From: Sipunculus nudus
Lineage: Eukaryota; Annelida; Sipuncula; Golfingiida; Sipunculidae
DNA length: 64,000 nucleotides
NCBI GenBank assembly: GCA_026874595.1
Contig: CM049306.1
Coordinates: 21,323,019 to 21,387,018 of the forward strand
Direction of reading: 5' to 3'
In this document: piece by piece, positions 12,608-25,718 of the stretch
Position numbering within the stretch: the first letter of the stretch is position 1
How the letters are laid out: each line of letters opens with the position of its first letter
The notes under the pieces: model-generated
The model's database searches: none
Seen by the model: the letters and a program-made list of their open reading frames with translations, nothing else
What the model was told of the DNA's origin: nothing
Translations under genes and position numbers: made by a program

Positions 12608-13212
12608 GTTTAACATTAGAACTGGATTCAAATGCAATTCGTCACTTTAAATGCATATGAAAATGCTTCAATAAGCCAGATTCTAATACAAATACAAATG
12701 CGATAAATTACTAATGCAAATGCACCTACAAATGAATTGCAATTTCAAATTTGTTACAAGTGAGAAATGTTTAGTTTCATCATATGCAACAAGACTCGGG
12801 TTTGCCAAAAAATTTTCTTATATTTGTTGAATAACTTATGGTAGGATATATTGTCAAAATATTTCAGGATTGCACCTACCGACCTCAGGAAAAAATGATA
12901 GGACATTCCATGCAAATATATAGTATGGCCTTTAGTAACACTGAAAAGTGTATTCAAGGAACTACATTTATGAATATAAAATATCAATTACCAAACCCAA
13001 AGTAATCAAAAATAACAATAAACATGTAAAATGGTGAAATTTCACTGAGGAAGGCATGAGAATCTTAACTAACTCGATTTGATATCTGAGTTTCTGATCA
13101 CTTTCTGTTACTTGGTTTCTTTAGTTTGTTTGGTTAATATCAAAATTATTGTTTGACAAGGAATTTTCTTCTATTATCATCTAATATTTCAAGCATTTTG
13201 CGTGTTTGACAG

Positions 13213-13375
13213 CAAATATCGATATGGACAAAAGGAGCATCCCTATTAATATACTATTCACAACCTTCCTGGTCGCCCTTTCCTTTGTGCTGATGGTAAA
13301 CCAGCATGCAGCCTGCCCAGCTTATACACTCTACTTCAAGGCTGGGATGCAAGGCTGGCAGTTATCCCTAGGATG
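13213..13375 (+). CDS. candidate first coding exon of a small secreted or neuropeptide-like protein
   Basis: The acceptor-like GTGTTTGACAG ends at 13212 and a donor-like GTATGT starts at 13376. Between them an ATG (13224-13226) opens a 50-residue frame: MDKRS, a strongly hydrophobic stretch (ILFTTFLVALSFVLMV, residues 10-25), then NQHAACPAYTLYFKAGMQGW. This is the layout of a signal peptide with probable cleavage near HAA/C, followed by the start of a mature peptide. The frame leaves the exon in phase 2. If the intron is not removed, it stops at about 13410. I do not recognise the peptide family and could not identify a second exon. An isolated signal-anchor ORF arising by chance is the main alternative. 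Confidence 0.4.
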
Positions 13376-14985
13376 GTATGTAGCTCTGACAAGGCTAACA
13401 GTTTTACAGTAGAGTGCGCGCTTGCCAGCATTTCCTTTTATTTACAACATGAAAATAGCCTGAATTAATTTCTGAGAAAATAATAAAGGATTAATGGGAA
13501 AAATTACGAAATATATCAAATTATACAACAAATAAAAATATCAGGACTATAAAATTGAGAGGAGTAGTTTGCTGGAGCACTGGTTAACGTATATTATTAT
13601 TAATACAATTTTGCACTTAATCAAATGGATTTTCATTTAAAACTACACTTAAGTGCAAATGAATTGAGAGCTCTGTCTTTAAATGCTGATGCAAAAAGCT
13701 CAACCCTGTTTCACAGTTATCTCATACTCTGGACCTAATTATCACAAGAGAAGTCGGTTTTTCTTGTGGATCCCCGAGTTTAAGACATCTGGAATTAATA
13801 TACTTGTTAACTGAAAACGAGGTCCAAAAACTCATGAGCGTGTAACCTGATTCTGTGCAGGCAGGGCGACACCAATTTCCAGCAGGCTGACAGCGGTGCA
13901 CAGATTCGACACTTTAGGATAAAAGAGCACAGAGTGTGAAATTGAAAATAGAAATCATTTACTTCCTATCCTGACCGGCCGGTATAAGGATGTACATATA
14001 AGTATATGGCAAATTTAGGGTAATGCGTCGGTGGTCTCCATATTACATGCAATCCTCCTTTATATATTATCTTATAAGTTAAAGTTACTTAAAAGGTGCA
14101 GTCAGAGGTCCCTTGGTTTCCACATCTGGTTATTAAAAAACTAATTAATGTAAGCGACTTCCTGTTATAATGGCCCTTTATAGAAGACGTTATTCTTGAT
14201 CGCCATGTTGGCTGCCATCTTGGTTTTACAGTGGGGCACATTTGTTAATCTTCCCACATTGACCATAAGGAAGGAATAACATAAAATGCGTTACATGCTT
14301 ATGTTGTACAAATAATAATTAAAAATATTTTCTTCTGAAATATGCGTTCTGTGATACGTTCTGATAATTATCTTTGAATTAGTGACTGCGCCAAATAATT
14401 AAAAAAGGCTCATGTCTTCAAAGAGCAAAATTAGCTTCTTTTTACAAAGAAACGTGAAAACAATGAAAGTAATAACTTGATTAATTAAATTTGCGTCATT
14501 TTGCAAGATGAAAGATGAACGGTCCATATAATGAAATTTGAATTGACTATTTATCTAACTGGAACGATTTATCAAATTTAATTGTGAAAACCAGTGTTTA
14601 ATCATCCTGAAGCCATTTTGAAAATCCAACATTTAATTAATGTTTTTATAATGTCTTTCAATGAAATGGCTCATTTGTCAAATTTTGTCCGCAGGAGAGC
14701 GTTCTTAACAAGTCTGCAGCACTTAATAAACATGATAATTGCATTTATTTACCAACAATCATTCTTCTTTTCATTTTTTGCAATTTCCCTTGTGTTTCAA
14801 TTTAACACGTTTTCATTGTACACCGTTTTAAACAAGTTACTATCAATTTAACTTGCATTAACCTAAGTAAACCTGCAATTTGCAAACAATCATTAGTAAT
14901 GCAGTTTTAATGTTTATTTCGATTCCTGCTAAGGAATTCTTTTTTTTCCAAGATCGTTATAGACATAAGCCTCTAACGCCTGTAT
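13376..14985. other. non-coding DNA, nothing recognised
   Basis: AT-rich sequence without a convincing ORF, exon or repeat. If the exon at 13213-13375 is real, part of this is its downstream intron. Confidence 0.45.
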
Positions 14986-14987
14986 CT

Positions 14988-16212
14988 CACTTGGCTGCGA
15001 CAGCTTGCGACAAATTGTGAACGGCATTCTCAAGAGTCTTGGAACATTCGCGGCGGTTCTCAGTTTCCTCCCGTGATTTGCAAACTGTTGCTTCCTTATC
15101 GCAGAAATTTTGAACATGTTAAAAAAACTCACAAATTCCAACGACAAAACTTTCTCTTGAAATAGTTGCAGAGGCGTCGCTGGTGTCTCGAACCCGTCGC
15201 AAACCATTTCCAAAACTTTTTCCGCAAGTCATGAGCTGCGAGAACTGCGAGACAACTTTGTGAGGGATTCGCGACCTGCACAGGTCATTGCAAATGAGAT
15301 AAAAATGATAATCTGTCGCATGGGACTCGCAAGTGCAGCAAAATCGTAATTGTTTCATGCGTATGTCGTGCGAATATCTCTCAAATGTTGTGCGAATGTC
15401 ATGAGAAAATCGCACAACAGTGCGCGAAAGGCATAAGTCTGTATCTCACTGGGCTGCGATAGCTTTGCGACAAATTGCAAATGCATTCGCGAGAGAGTCT
15501 CAAAAGTGTCTTAGAACATTCGCGGCAGTTCTCAGTTTCCTCGCGTGATTCGTAAAGTGTCGCTTACTTGTCGCACAAATTTTGAACATGTTAAAAAAAT
15601 TCGCAAAACAAAAGTTCTCGCTAAATAGTCGCAGAATCGTCGCTGGTGTCTCAAACCCGTCTCGAACTATTCTCAGGTCAGTTTCCACGAGTCAGGAAGT
15701 GCGAGAATTGCGAGAAAACTTTGAGAGGGGTTTGCGACCTGTGCAACTACATTGCGAATATTTGGAGATAAAAATGAGAATCTGATATTCTGGTCGCGAA
15801 TTGTCGTGCGAATATTTCACAAATGTCGTGCGAATGTCTTTTGATCATCGCACGACATTCGCTCGACGGGTATACGAACTCCAAACGAATTTTGTGCCAA
15901 ACACCCGTACGATGTTCGCAAACGTGTCGTATCTACGATTTAGTGTGATTGCAAGTGAAAATTATCGCTAATTCGCGTATTTTCTCGCTATTGTCGTGTC
16001 TCCAACTAGTCGCAGGCTGTCTCAGCCCAGTGAGATACTACCTCTACGTACTCCAGCATGACATTGGTGCAACACTCATGCGATTTCGTAAACGTTTCGT
16101 AATTACAATTCAGTATGACTGCAAGTGAAAATTGTAGCTATTTCACGTGTTATCTCGCAATTAATGTGTCTTCTACTAGTCGCAAGCAGTCCAGCCCAGT
16201 GAGACAAAGGCT
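14988..16212. mobile_element. CG-rich DNA element with nested terminal inverted repeats
   Basis: The left end GCCTGTATCTCACTTGGCTG with CGACAGCTTGCGAC (14988-15021) is inverted at the right end (about 16178-16212; its reverse complement reads GCCTTTGTCTCACTGGGCTG, then GACTGCTTGCGAC). A second left-type end lies at about 15437-15470 and a second right-type end at about 16004-16035. The body is full of TCGCGAA, GTGCGAATGTC and GTCGCA words, in contrast to its AT-rich surroundings. The structure looks like one non-autonomous TIR element with an internal partial duplication, or one copy nested in another. No transposase ORF. Confidence 0.7.
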
Positions 16213-16289
16213 TTAACGTCTTTCAAATAGCAGAACGCTCTTAAGTGGTGGTGTGTTACGGGGTGACATAAAAGCTGACCGAACTGTCT

Positions 16290-16378
16290 CGCTAGTTAAG
16301 CTTGCTTTTCTTGTGAAGCGGTTGGAACGCCGGACATGTGCGCCACCGACATCGGTTCGAATCCCAGATCGGCCTAAA
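16290..16378 (+). repeat. tRNA-derived SINE-like head
   Basis: A canonical B box GGTTCGAATCC lies at 16354-16364, with A-box-like TAGTTAAGCTTG at about 16293-16304 and a D-loop-like GAAGCGGTTGGAACG immediately upstream of the B box. It follows the nested TIR element. No complete cloverleaf can be folded, so it is a SINE or tRNA relic. Confidence 0.45.
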
Positions 16379-16379
16379 A

Positions 16380-17527
16380 TTCCCCCAAGCAATCTCTCTT
16401 CGTAACAATATATATAGTTCTCTAAAAATTAAATCCTACAGTTTGTTGACACCTAATTGGAAAAAAGATGCATATATATGCCTAATATCAGAAAAAAAAT
16501 TGAAAGACAGAACGTTTTTTGATATATAACATACTTCTGGTTCTTTTATATTGTCTCCCACGCGGTGCCAATATCAATTTGAGAGTCACATGCATATATG
16601 ATATTTATGACACATAATAACAAATCAAAAGCTTTTAGTTCTCTGTGCATGAGAACAGTGACCTTGATATCATAAATTCGATTGAGATGTTATGAAAAAT
16701 ACTTTTCCCCTCATATACTGAATTTATTAATTTCTAAAATACTATGTGGAATATAGTTTTAGTTTCCTTTATTTAGTTCACTAGAAAGTAAACTCATTTC
16801 CTTATTTCAGCTTACAGATCTGCCATTTTGTGAAGAGATTGCTAAATTTAAATTAATTATTCGCCAGTTCAAGTAAGATAGGTTGTGTTGAATGTGTTTA
16901 GGATGTTGCAGAAAGAATTTATGTGTGAGTCATGTGGCCATTATTCACAACTCCTTGTTTCTGAAATTTAGAATATTAATAATACGATGGCTAGATATTC
17001 GGCTCATTTCGCCCTCAGAAATTCTTGCAAAGTCTTCTGTGTGGAGAAAATATAATAGTCATGGTGTGTAATGTCGTATCTCACTTTCCGATATTCAGGC
17101 AGCATTTCCCGAAATTAGACCGGTCATGATTGCAAATTGGTGGTCCGTTCTTAAGTCTCTATGTACCCCATATCAGTCGCCATTTTGTACAACTAGTATG
17201 ATCATGTGATCTATAGTTAACAATCCCTGACTCCGGAAATTCAGAACCTATCGTCCAACTGACAGACTATCATCGGGCCTTCAGAAATTCGGCCAAAATC
17301 TGACATGTCGCCCCGCGGTCCCACTGCTAACTAAAAATAAATAAATGAAACGGGCAAAGGGAACATGTCATATAGGACACCAAGTGAGGCGGGATATTGA
17401 TAAAAAGTGCAAATGGTGATGCAAGAAAAAAATTTCGCAGAAAAGGCTACCTCTGTTATTAGGCAGTTCTGAAGTGTAAAAAGAAGTTTTAAATGGAACA
17501 TTGAGGTCTTTCCTTAAATACTCCCCA
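16380..17527. other. non-coding DNA, nothing recognised
   Basis: No splice-flanked exon, known domain or repeat recognised. Confidence 0.4.
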
Positions 17528-17635
17528 TGGAGCCGAGAAAAATCACAAGAATGAACAGGCCCGAAAGACCAGGAAGGCAAAGTGTAAAGTCGGATGAGAC
17601 TGACATCGTCGGTGATATCAGACTATAAACCCCCA
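17528..17635 (+). repeat. dispersed repeat, inverted copy of 4595-4705
   Basis: About 105 bp aligning to the reverse complement of 4595-4705, including GAGCCGA, GAATGAACAGGCCCGA, GACCAGGAAGGCA and GATATCAGACTA. The two copies lie 13 kb apart in opposite orientation. Confidence 0.7.
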
Positions 17636-18474
17636 CCTTTACCTTTTGGTTGCGTCCAGTAACCAGTGCAAGCCATGCTTGTATTCATGCGTTCACCAAT
17701 TCAAAAAACATGCGGACGGATTTACCGAAATACTGAGTTAAATCGCTCATGTTAGGTGTGTTATTAGAACGTATATTAAAAAAGCCATCGATCAGTCTGG
17801 ATTATGTCAAGTAACAGCGTACTTAAGGCGTTGTCAGAAATGACGAAAATATTTGCATTCTCTTGTAGCCTTGAAGTGCGTTCCTCGCTGAAGGGTGTAA
17901 CGGCACTCTGACAGCCAGTACACCTCATCATTTAACTTTTTTTTTTTTTTATCGCACTCCTGGAAGGTTATTGCTGGATGCGCGCGGCCACCTGGCAGGT
18001 TGATATATAGAGTTATAGCATGTTCGCAGGTTAACCTACTATATAGCACAACCTGCATACCCTTATACTTTAAAAACAACACTTTTTGGTCAAGCAAACG
18101 TATTCCAAACCTATTATCATTTTAAAAGCTTCCCTATAATAAAATAATATAAATTTTCTGTTAACTGAGCCCAGTTCCTACCCTCCCGAGGCAATGACCA
18201 GTTATGATGGAATTAGACACCATGTGGCGGGTCTGTGTCTGCTGGGTATGATGTGACGGGCAGCAAATCCAATGCCAGATAAAAACACTTGATAGGCAAC
18301 ATTGCTCCCATAGTTGCGCTTTTAGCGACGCTTGATGGCAGTTTTGGTGTATGTTTCAAAACTGTGCAACCGTTTGTGGCATTCTTGGCTGTTATTATTT
18401 AGCAAACATCGTAGGTTATCTAATGAACACGTCCCGATAATAAAGTAGATTCTTTGTCGCATCAGATGTTTCAG

Positions 18475-18587
18475 CCAATCAAAGAGGATGTTACTTCCAG
18501 CACCGGGTCTCACCTGATTGGTCTAACATACCGTGCTCCCCTCTCGTGTGTCATTTGCCTCTGACATCACACTTTGCACCGGCCAAT
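18475..18587. promoter_or_regulatory. cluster of three CCAAT boxes
   Basis: CCAATCA (18475-18481), ATTGG (18517-18521, inverted) and CCAATCA (18583-18589) fall within about 115 bp. The stretch is moderately GC-rich compared with its surroundings. CCAAT boxes bind NF-Y and typically lie 60-100 bp upstream of a start site. A short signal-peptide-like ORF begins about 70 bp downstream on the plus strand. No clear TATA box was seen. Promoter function is inferred. Confidence 0.3.
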
Positions 18588-18655
18588 CACTTTTTGGCAG
18601 AGTCTGCCTGCACATAACAAACCCACCTAACCTTCCGTATTTTGTGCGGATATGG

Positions 18656-18751
18656 ATGGGCAGCAAGTGCAGGTTGGCTAACACTGGGGTGATGCCGTCA
18701 CAACTACTTGCCCTGGTGACTTTTCTTGCTGTAGTCGTAGGCGTTCTTTAA
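18656..18751 (+). CDS. possible short signal-peptide ORF or first exon
   Basis: ATG at 18656 starts 31 codons ending TAA at 18749-18751. After MGSKCRLANTGV the product is strongly hydrophobic (MPSQLLALVTFLAVVVGVL). That is signal-peptide-like, and it lies just downstream of the CCAAT cluster. A donor could lie within the hydrophobic stretch but none is strong. Chance is a serious alternative. Confidence 0.2.
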   Translation: MGSKCRLANTGVMPSQLLALVTFLAVVVGVL

Positions 18752-19232
18752 AGGCGTTTTATTGTGCATTGAGGAAGCCCATATAAGATTATATTGGCAT
18801 GTTCATGTTTTGAGTTCACACGTGCCTGTATGAGCGTCTTAAGAGCAGAAGCAGTACCTGTCTAAATCAGGCCACACCAAAACATCACTTGTTTTACGGA
18901 CTGTGGGAACAAAATAAATATGTTTATATTTTAATTTTACAGTCGAGACACAATGCTTTGTATTGTGAATGTTTCAGTTCTTCAAATCCGTTTATATCCT
19001 TGAAGTGACGTGAATAATCAACACAAAATGTAGTGCACTTTCCCCATGTCTTTTAATGATTCGTGTAATGGATGGAAGCGAGATCACAGTTTAACAACAT
19101 TACCGAAGACCTGGCCCTCATTAAAAAATCTGTCAAAAAAGGGAGAATTCAGTCCATAGAACATTTTTTGTGTGTGGCCTGAAAAGCCTCTTATATTAGG
19201 TCAGTCAATTTTGGTTGAACTATGCACTAGAA

Positions 19233-19455
19233 TCAGTGGCGGACCCAGGATTTTTATTATAGAGGGGGCACAACTGTCACAAGGGCATGATATAGAAAAA
19301 TAAAATTACATAAAAATAAAATAGCAATATTTTCAGGAAATTTGTTTATGTAAATTAGCAAAATATTGACGAAAACATATGCCTGATCTCTGTCTTATTT
19401 TACCTGACCATAGGGGTAATATCCTTTGTGACCGCCTCTGGATCGGCTATGATAA
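19233..19455 (+). mobile_element. hAT-type non-autonomous element (degenerate)
   Basis: The left end reads CAGTGGCGGACCCAGGATTT, followed by AGAGGGGGCAC, a well-known hAT MITE terminus. The right end is diverged (GTGACCGCCTCTGGATCGG, about 19429-19447), consistent with the inverted terminus. No coding capacity. Target duplication not resolved. Confidence 0.5.
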
Positions 19456-22400
19456 TGTTTCCTGGTTTCTGAATCCTTATAGTGTCTGGGTCAACCATGA
19501 TTCCCCCTTGGTCAACGTCAACAGGGTTTAATGATATAGCCTGCCATGACAATACCATTTACTATCAGTATTTGGTCTTTGATTTAAATTTTAAGTTTAA
19601 ATATTCATCCATATTGCATCATTATTCTGACTTATCTATGAGCACGATGTTTGAAAAAAATAGATATATTTACGTATTTATTATTGTGATATTTGCGCAA
19701 TATTGATGTTTCTATGAGCCGATACGAATTATTTTCAAAACGTCAATTAATTCGACAAGTAAAAGCCAAAATTTAGCAGGAAAGTGAAACTCAGAAAACA
19801 GAAATACATGCTTTTTGAATATATAATGTTCATTTCTCTGGGTTTCTCCTTCGTTAAATTTTTAATACACCGCGACATCGCTGTATTTTTATATAATTAC
19901 TATGTGTAGCTAACCATTTTGTCCGGATACGTTTTGTGCAAATCTAGTTAACACTGAAAAATAACCAGTCAGTAATTGAATCAGGTACCGTGACTATTAT
20001 TTAAAAGGAAATCTTCATAATATCTGACAAAACTATAGAAAAACATTTCAGTGTCTTTAAAAATAGTCCATCCTGTAACGACATGTTGTCAAGGACACTG
20101 TGTCAGACATTGATTGGATGTTGGTTATACAATTGGTACCATAAATATCAAATTTACACAGCTAGAAAACGCCATTAAGCGAAGGGACATCGTTGTGAGT
20201 CAAGAAAATTATAAGTTCATAAATATCAGTGAAGTCCAGAAACATTTTAAATTCATATAAAATATATCTTTTTATATCACAAAAAGGACTTTATGTCATT
20301 ACTGATAAAAAATATTGGAATTTAATAAATATAAACAAAACTGTATGCATCCCTCGGTGGGACGAATATTAGTACAAACATTCCATTTATCTTCTAAGAA
20401 CTTTGAACATATTGCTTTGCGTTTAATGAATTATTCTCATATTTCAAAGCACGGTCTATGGCCCTTAATGATATAGTCCACACTAATATTTCCTGAAGAT
20501 TAATGTAACTATTTACCGTGACAACAGGTGTCTTCCCCACGGTCTGCATTTCCCAAGATGTGTCTGAATCGATCAATCGATTACCATAGAAGATGAAGAA
20601 CCGCGTGTGGCAGAGACTTCCAGCGCGTTCTGGTATGTTTGGCCCCGGTGTCAATTTCATGTGTCTGTTTCATTAATCCAAGGTGTCAGGAAAATATGTT
20701 GTCACTTTCCATATTATTCCGTTCACAATTAACCATGTCATGATGATCAGTTTCGCCAAACTAGATAAGCAACTCTGTTCCATGGTAACGATAATTTCAG
20801 TTCCTTGCTGTCTGAGTTAGTAGAAGAAAGTATATATAAGATATTCGAACCTGTCCATTACGACCACCCAAGACACTGGTCTCAAGTAAGACAGGTCTCA
20901 TTATAGGCAGTTTCTGAAAAAAAAGGAACTGCACCACCCTACAAGATGAAGGGCATTTACATATTAGACCTACTTTGTGACTATCAATTAGATATTCGTA
21001 ATAAGGAAAGGTTCTTTGTCTTGTTGCTTAAAAACTGAACTTGCATACACTTGATTGGAATTATTTTAAATATCTCATTTATATTAAATTAACATGTGCA
21101 TATACAGATGTATGACTAATTATGTGAAAAAAAAAAATGCTGCAACAAATTCATAAAAAAAATGAACGGCCTGAACAGGTATGTCATATTTAGCAATATA
21201 ATTTGTTCATTTTAACTGACTCAGTATATGTATTGAGGAATTTAACGCGTCGTTCAGAGCTGCGTGTACAGTGTCACCACACATTGGTTCGGAGGGGCAC
21301 ACGGTAGCTTAACGACCAAATCCTTGTTAGGGATAAAGAGCAGTATAGATTGTAAATAATTTGGTTTATCCCAACTTAACTTTAAAAAGACCAAAGGGAC
21401 ATCATGTGCAGGGTTGGAGCCAGGTACCTGTATCTAGGTAAAATTTCCAGACGGGGTAAGCTTGAACGTGAACGGACAGACTGACACATAAACGGACAAG
21501 TCTGATATAGTATCCCCTATTTTCATCCAAACTGATGATTTTGGAATTGACTAGGTGACGGTATATATCCAACATATTTGCAGCAAATATTATTGCGTGA
21601 TTCCAAAAACGTATAACTTGGATCGAAAAAAAAAGTTGTCGCCCAACGGAGAACTCTATACACAGAGGGGATGGAGTTAACATGTTTGATAATTGCGTGA
21701 TGTTTATTTTCAAGCCGAAGACTTTACGTGAAGCATTATTGCCTCAGCAGGTTCATTAGTCATGATTTTGTTAAATAATCTCACACGTGCATCGTTTAAT
21801 TAATAACAGTAAAAGGAATGAACTCTTACTTGCATGTGTATGTTATGTGTTAATAGGAATAAGATGCCATGTGCCTTCTTTAACTAATGACTAATTATAC
21901 AGAAGCATTATTCATGATGTGATTTGACACATGCAATTAAATGAATCCCAATTACAGGTTATTACCGTTGCCCTTATTAAATGCAGTTCGGCAATTTATA
22001 GGTGTCATTTTAATTGTGGAACAATGAAAATAATTGCCTCCCTTGATTTCCCAATGGTTCCTTTATTTTGTCTGACATTTGTATCAGACCCTAGGGGAAA
22101 ATAACGTGCGTTTATGGTATCTCTAGTAGACACGCAATAACGTTGGAGTAATCTTAAACAAAAAAATGTATTGTAAATTATGACAGTTTTGCCGGCACAT
22201 TTTTATCGCGGTTCCCATTCATTCTGCGCGAGAATCAGTAAAAAATTGCAAAACGAGTTTCCATTTTTCGAACAGGGAAAATTAGGTAAAAGTATAAAAA
22301 GGGTATAGAATGTTCATAATTGAAATCGTTAGGATTTTATTGAGTATACAGAGGCGGCACGGGCACTGAGATTACACGAGGGTTGGCTGGGGAAACATAT

Positions 22401-24233
22401 ATTGACATGATAAACCTTCCTGGGAAGCTGATGACTACATAGTGTGTGACGACTTTATTTCTAGATCACTATCTGGGTCAATTTATTTTGCGGACTGAAT
22501 TTCTTTGGTGTCGAGACTAGAAAACCATTGGTTACAGTTGGTTTTTGTTTTTCATGTTTCCCCTTTTCTGCCCATGTTAGCGCTAGATCTAATATGGCTG
22601 ATTTTTCCGAAACTGACCTGTGACCACAGGAATAGTCATAAGAGACACATTGTCTCCTAATATTTTTGACCTCTACTTAAATTCCAAGGTCGTAATCAAT
22701 AGGATAGATTCCCCATTATCGCTCGTTTGCGAATGTCGTGGGAGACCACCGATGGCTCGGCAATTGCAAATATTCAGTTGACAGATAAATTAAAAAAGAA
22801 ACATGGTTTGACAAGAATCGGTTTCATACAGTTGGCATACAATATTTAGTTCTTTCCACTAAGGATTTTTAATTTTTATTACACATGAAACATTTTTTTT
22901 AAGATTCTTAAAATCTTCACTAGTTTTGCGGTCGCTGAGGTTTCCCTTTGCTCATACCCTTCAGTTATTCTCTTATCTCTATGGGGAGGTTTAATTGTTT
23001 AAGCGTGGCTTCGTTGTGTTTGTTTAAGTTTTATCTGTTCCAGATAATGGCACCCATTGGGCTTTGAAGATATATTAGTTAGTTAATATATAATAAAAAA
23101 TGAACTGTAATCAAATGGAACCAGGTACTCAGGAAGTTACCCTGAAGGAAATAAGTATATTAAGTTATAGAAGTCAGTATATTAAGTTATAGACACTTTG
23201 AATGAAACAATTAATTAAATTTATGATTAATATACTGGTCACGAGAAATTAACGAAAGTGATGGGACATTTTTACAGACGTTGACCGTATTTTTTTACAG
23301 TTGGTACCATAAATATCATACATGTACAATCTCTGCTAAATGTCGACTTGCAGCCGGGTCTCATGTAGAGGCGTCCAAAATATCGATTTAAGTATAACAT
23401 TCATCAAATGAAATAAAATATTTTATTTTATGCCTTTCTTCCATTGTTAAATGCTGAACAGATATATGAACATTTTATAATTATCAAAATCTAATGCAAA
23501 TCCAAAAGTGGAATTTACTATAATTTTATTTCATAGAAGATCTTATCGATAGTTGACCGATGATTATTTACCCCCAACAGACTGCCGTGAATAACATTTG
23601 GTACTAGCTGAAGGTCGCTATAGCTAGATATACGTGTTAACGATACTGGGGAGTTTCTACGCGTACCTGTTGGAGCTACATGGGATCAACATATTAAATA
23701 AATAAAGTAGCGTGTTTATATTCCGATTCAGATTTTCTTAAATTTTAAATTTTAAATGGAATTCAGATTTTCCCGAGGTATCCCCTAATTAATTTTGGTT
23801 CGTTATGTTTTGATATCAGATTAATCCCTACTATTCAAGATTATTTGCTTATTTTAAAATTATTATAATTTCTTTCCCCTTGATTTTTCAATTAAGCTGA
23901 GTCTTTGTATATAAATTTTTTTTGCAGATAATGTGTCATGCGCTTTGATGAAGGCTATGAGTCAAAAGTTATTTATTCTATATAATTAATACGGAGTTGG
24001 GTTTTTTTTTTCTAGACCATGGTTTACCTGCTTCCGTTCTGATTAGACCATCCCAATTCGGCAGACGTATTGGTGGTGTGCTCTTCTGGGACAAGTTTGT
24101 TTTATTTTGCGGGATTATACCCTATAAAGCTGAATGATTAATAATTTAAATATTTCCACATTAGGTGCCCCTATTTCTTTTGTGCCGCAAGGTCTTTCAC
24201 GCCTGTGACCTTTTTTTCTAGAGGCTCCGCGGA
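19456..24233. other. non-coding DNA with one MITE fragment
   Basis: Nearly 5 kb of AT-rich sequence. At about 20847-20910 a piece (GAACCTGTCCATTACGACCA, later GACAGGTCTC) resembles the TIR element at 38772-38950. The minus-strand ORFs at 20394-20660 and 21402-21713 have no recognisable domain or convincing splice context. Nothing else was identified. Confidence 0.4.
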
Positions 24234-24246
24234 GGGGGGGGGGGGG
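24234..24246 (+). repeat. poly-G tract (13 nt)
   Basis: An uninterrupted G run about 110 bp before the second copy of the array-bearing element. Confidence 0.97.
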
Positions 24247-24354
24247 TTAAGAAAAACAGGTTCACCAGGTGAGTGGCCAAACCACTGCAAATGAATGGGC
24301 GGCTTCCACTAAGGGTAAAAGGAATAGCCCTTTATAGGTTTAACAGAGTTTTGC

Positions 24355-25718
24355 AGATAGTATGTTTTCAGTCGGACGCCGCCACCGCCGCCGCATAGGT
24401 TTCCGGAGAACTCCGTAACTACTGGGCAGAATATTTTTAAATTCGGAATTACGATCGGGTCAAATGTGAACTGCTGCGCCATCATTTTTGATTGACCTCT
24501 GACCTTTCCTCTCTGCTAGCGTCCATTTGTGCGTCTGTTTCAACACATTTTTGCACCAATGTAGCCCTTGGATAGCTTTATAACATACACAAAAATGATG
24601 GCTCCACTTGCAACTACTTTTGCACAGCGTCAATCTGTTCATCTGCCTTGGGATAAAATCACTCATACCTCTGCAATGGTTGGACTTATCCATCTGTAAT
24701 TTTGCATGTGTATACATCTTGGACAGGTTTCTTGATTTTATGACAGGTGGCGCAACCTACATTCACGTTTACGCTGCAGACATTCAAGCTCATATCTCGG
24801 CAACAGTTTGACTGAATTCGCCAAAATTGTGCATGTGTATAGATCTTACATAGTTCTTTATCATGAGCAAAACTAGTGGCGCTACCTGCAATCATATTTG
24901 CACAGCGTCCGCCTGTTTGTCTGCTGGGGGAAAAATCACTCATATCTCGGAAGTGGTTTGACTTATCTGCCTTAAATTTTGCAGGTTTATACATCTTGGA
25001 TTGCTTTCTGGATTTTGTGGCAGGTGGCGCCAGCCACATCTAAGTTTACGCTGCAGACATCAAGGCTTATATCTCGGGACTGGTTTGCTGTATCCTCTTG
25101 AAATTTAGCATGTGTATAGATGTTACATAGCTCTTTATCATGCGAAAACTGGAGGCGCCACCTGCAACCAATTTTGCACAAGGTCCGTCTGATTGTTTGC
25201 CATCGGATAAAATGATTCATATCTCAGTAGTGGCTTGACCTATCTGCCTTAAATTTTGCATGTTTATATATCTTGGATAGCTTTCTCGATTTTGTGGCAG
25301 GTGGCGCCACCTACATTTATGTTTACGCTGCAGACATTCAGGCTTATATCTCAGGACTGGTTTGACATATCTCCCTGAAATTTTGCATGTGTATAGATCT
25401 CACATAGCCCTTAATCATACATAAACTTGGTGGCGCCACCTGCCACCATTTTTGCACAGAGTCCTTCAGTTTGTCTGCTGTGGGATAAAATTACTTATAT
25501 ATAAGTATTGGTTTGACTTTTTGCATGTTTATACAACTTGGACAGCTTTCTGGATTTTTTGGTAGGTGGCGCAACCTATTTCGGCTGCTGACATTCATGC
25601 TAATATGCAACACACCTGACACTATTTCCCCTTGCCACTCAATACATGCCTCACTTTACCCGTCCCACTCTGATTTCGGCGGATACAAGTAGTCGCTTGT
25701 CGACTACCCGTATTCTAG
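24355..25718 (+). mobile_element. Helitron/Helentron-like element with about 275-bp array (copy 2)
   Basis: Same family as 8364-9522 but in the opposite orientation. The 3' end has hairpin GTAGTCG-CTTGT-CGACTAC (25689-25707), 7 nt, then CTAG (25715-25718) and T. GGCGGATAC at about 25680-25688 is the right subterminal repeat. The left end carries a CCGCC-repeat stretch (24377-24395) and TTTCCGGAGAACTCC, shared with copy 1, but its left GTATCC repeat is eroded, so the start is approximate. About four units of about 275 bp lie inside, with GGTGGCGCmACCT motifs near 24750, 25023, 25302 and 25563. Confidence 0.7.

Noticed and set aside
24460-25220. Overlapping ORFs resembling each other on the minus strand (KAIQDVY, CHKIK phrases)
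   Set aside because: They arise from the about 275-bp array inside the mobile element; the same phrases appear in the copy at 8.4-9.4 kb.
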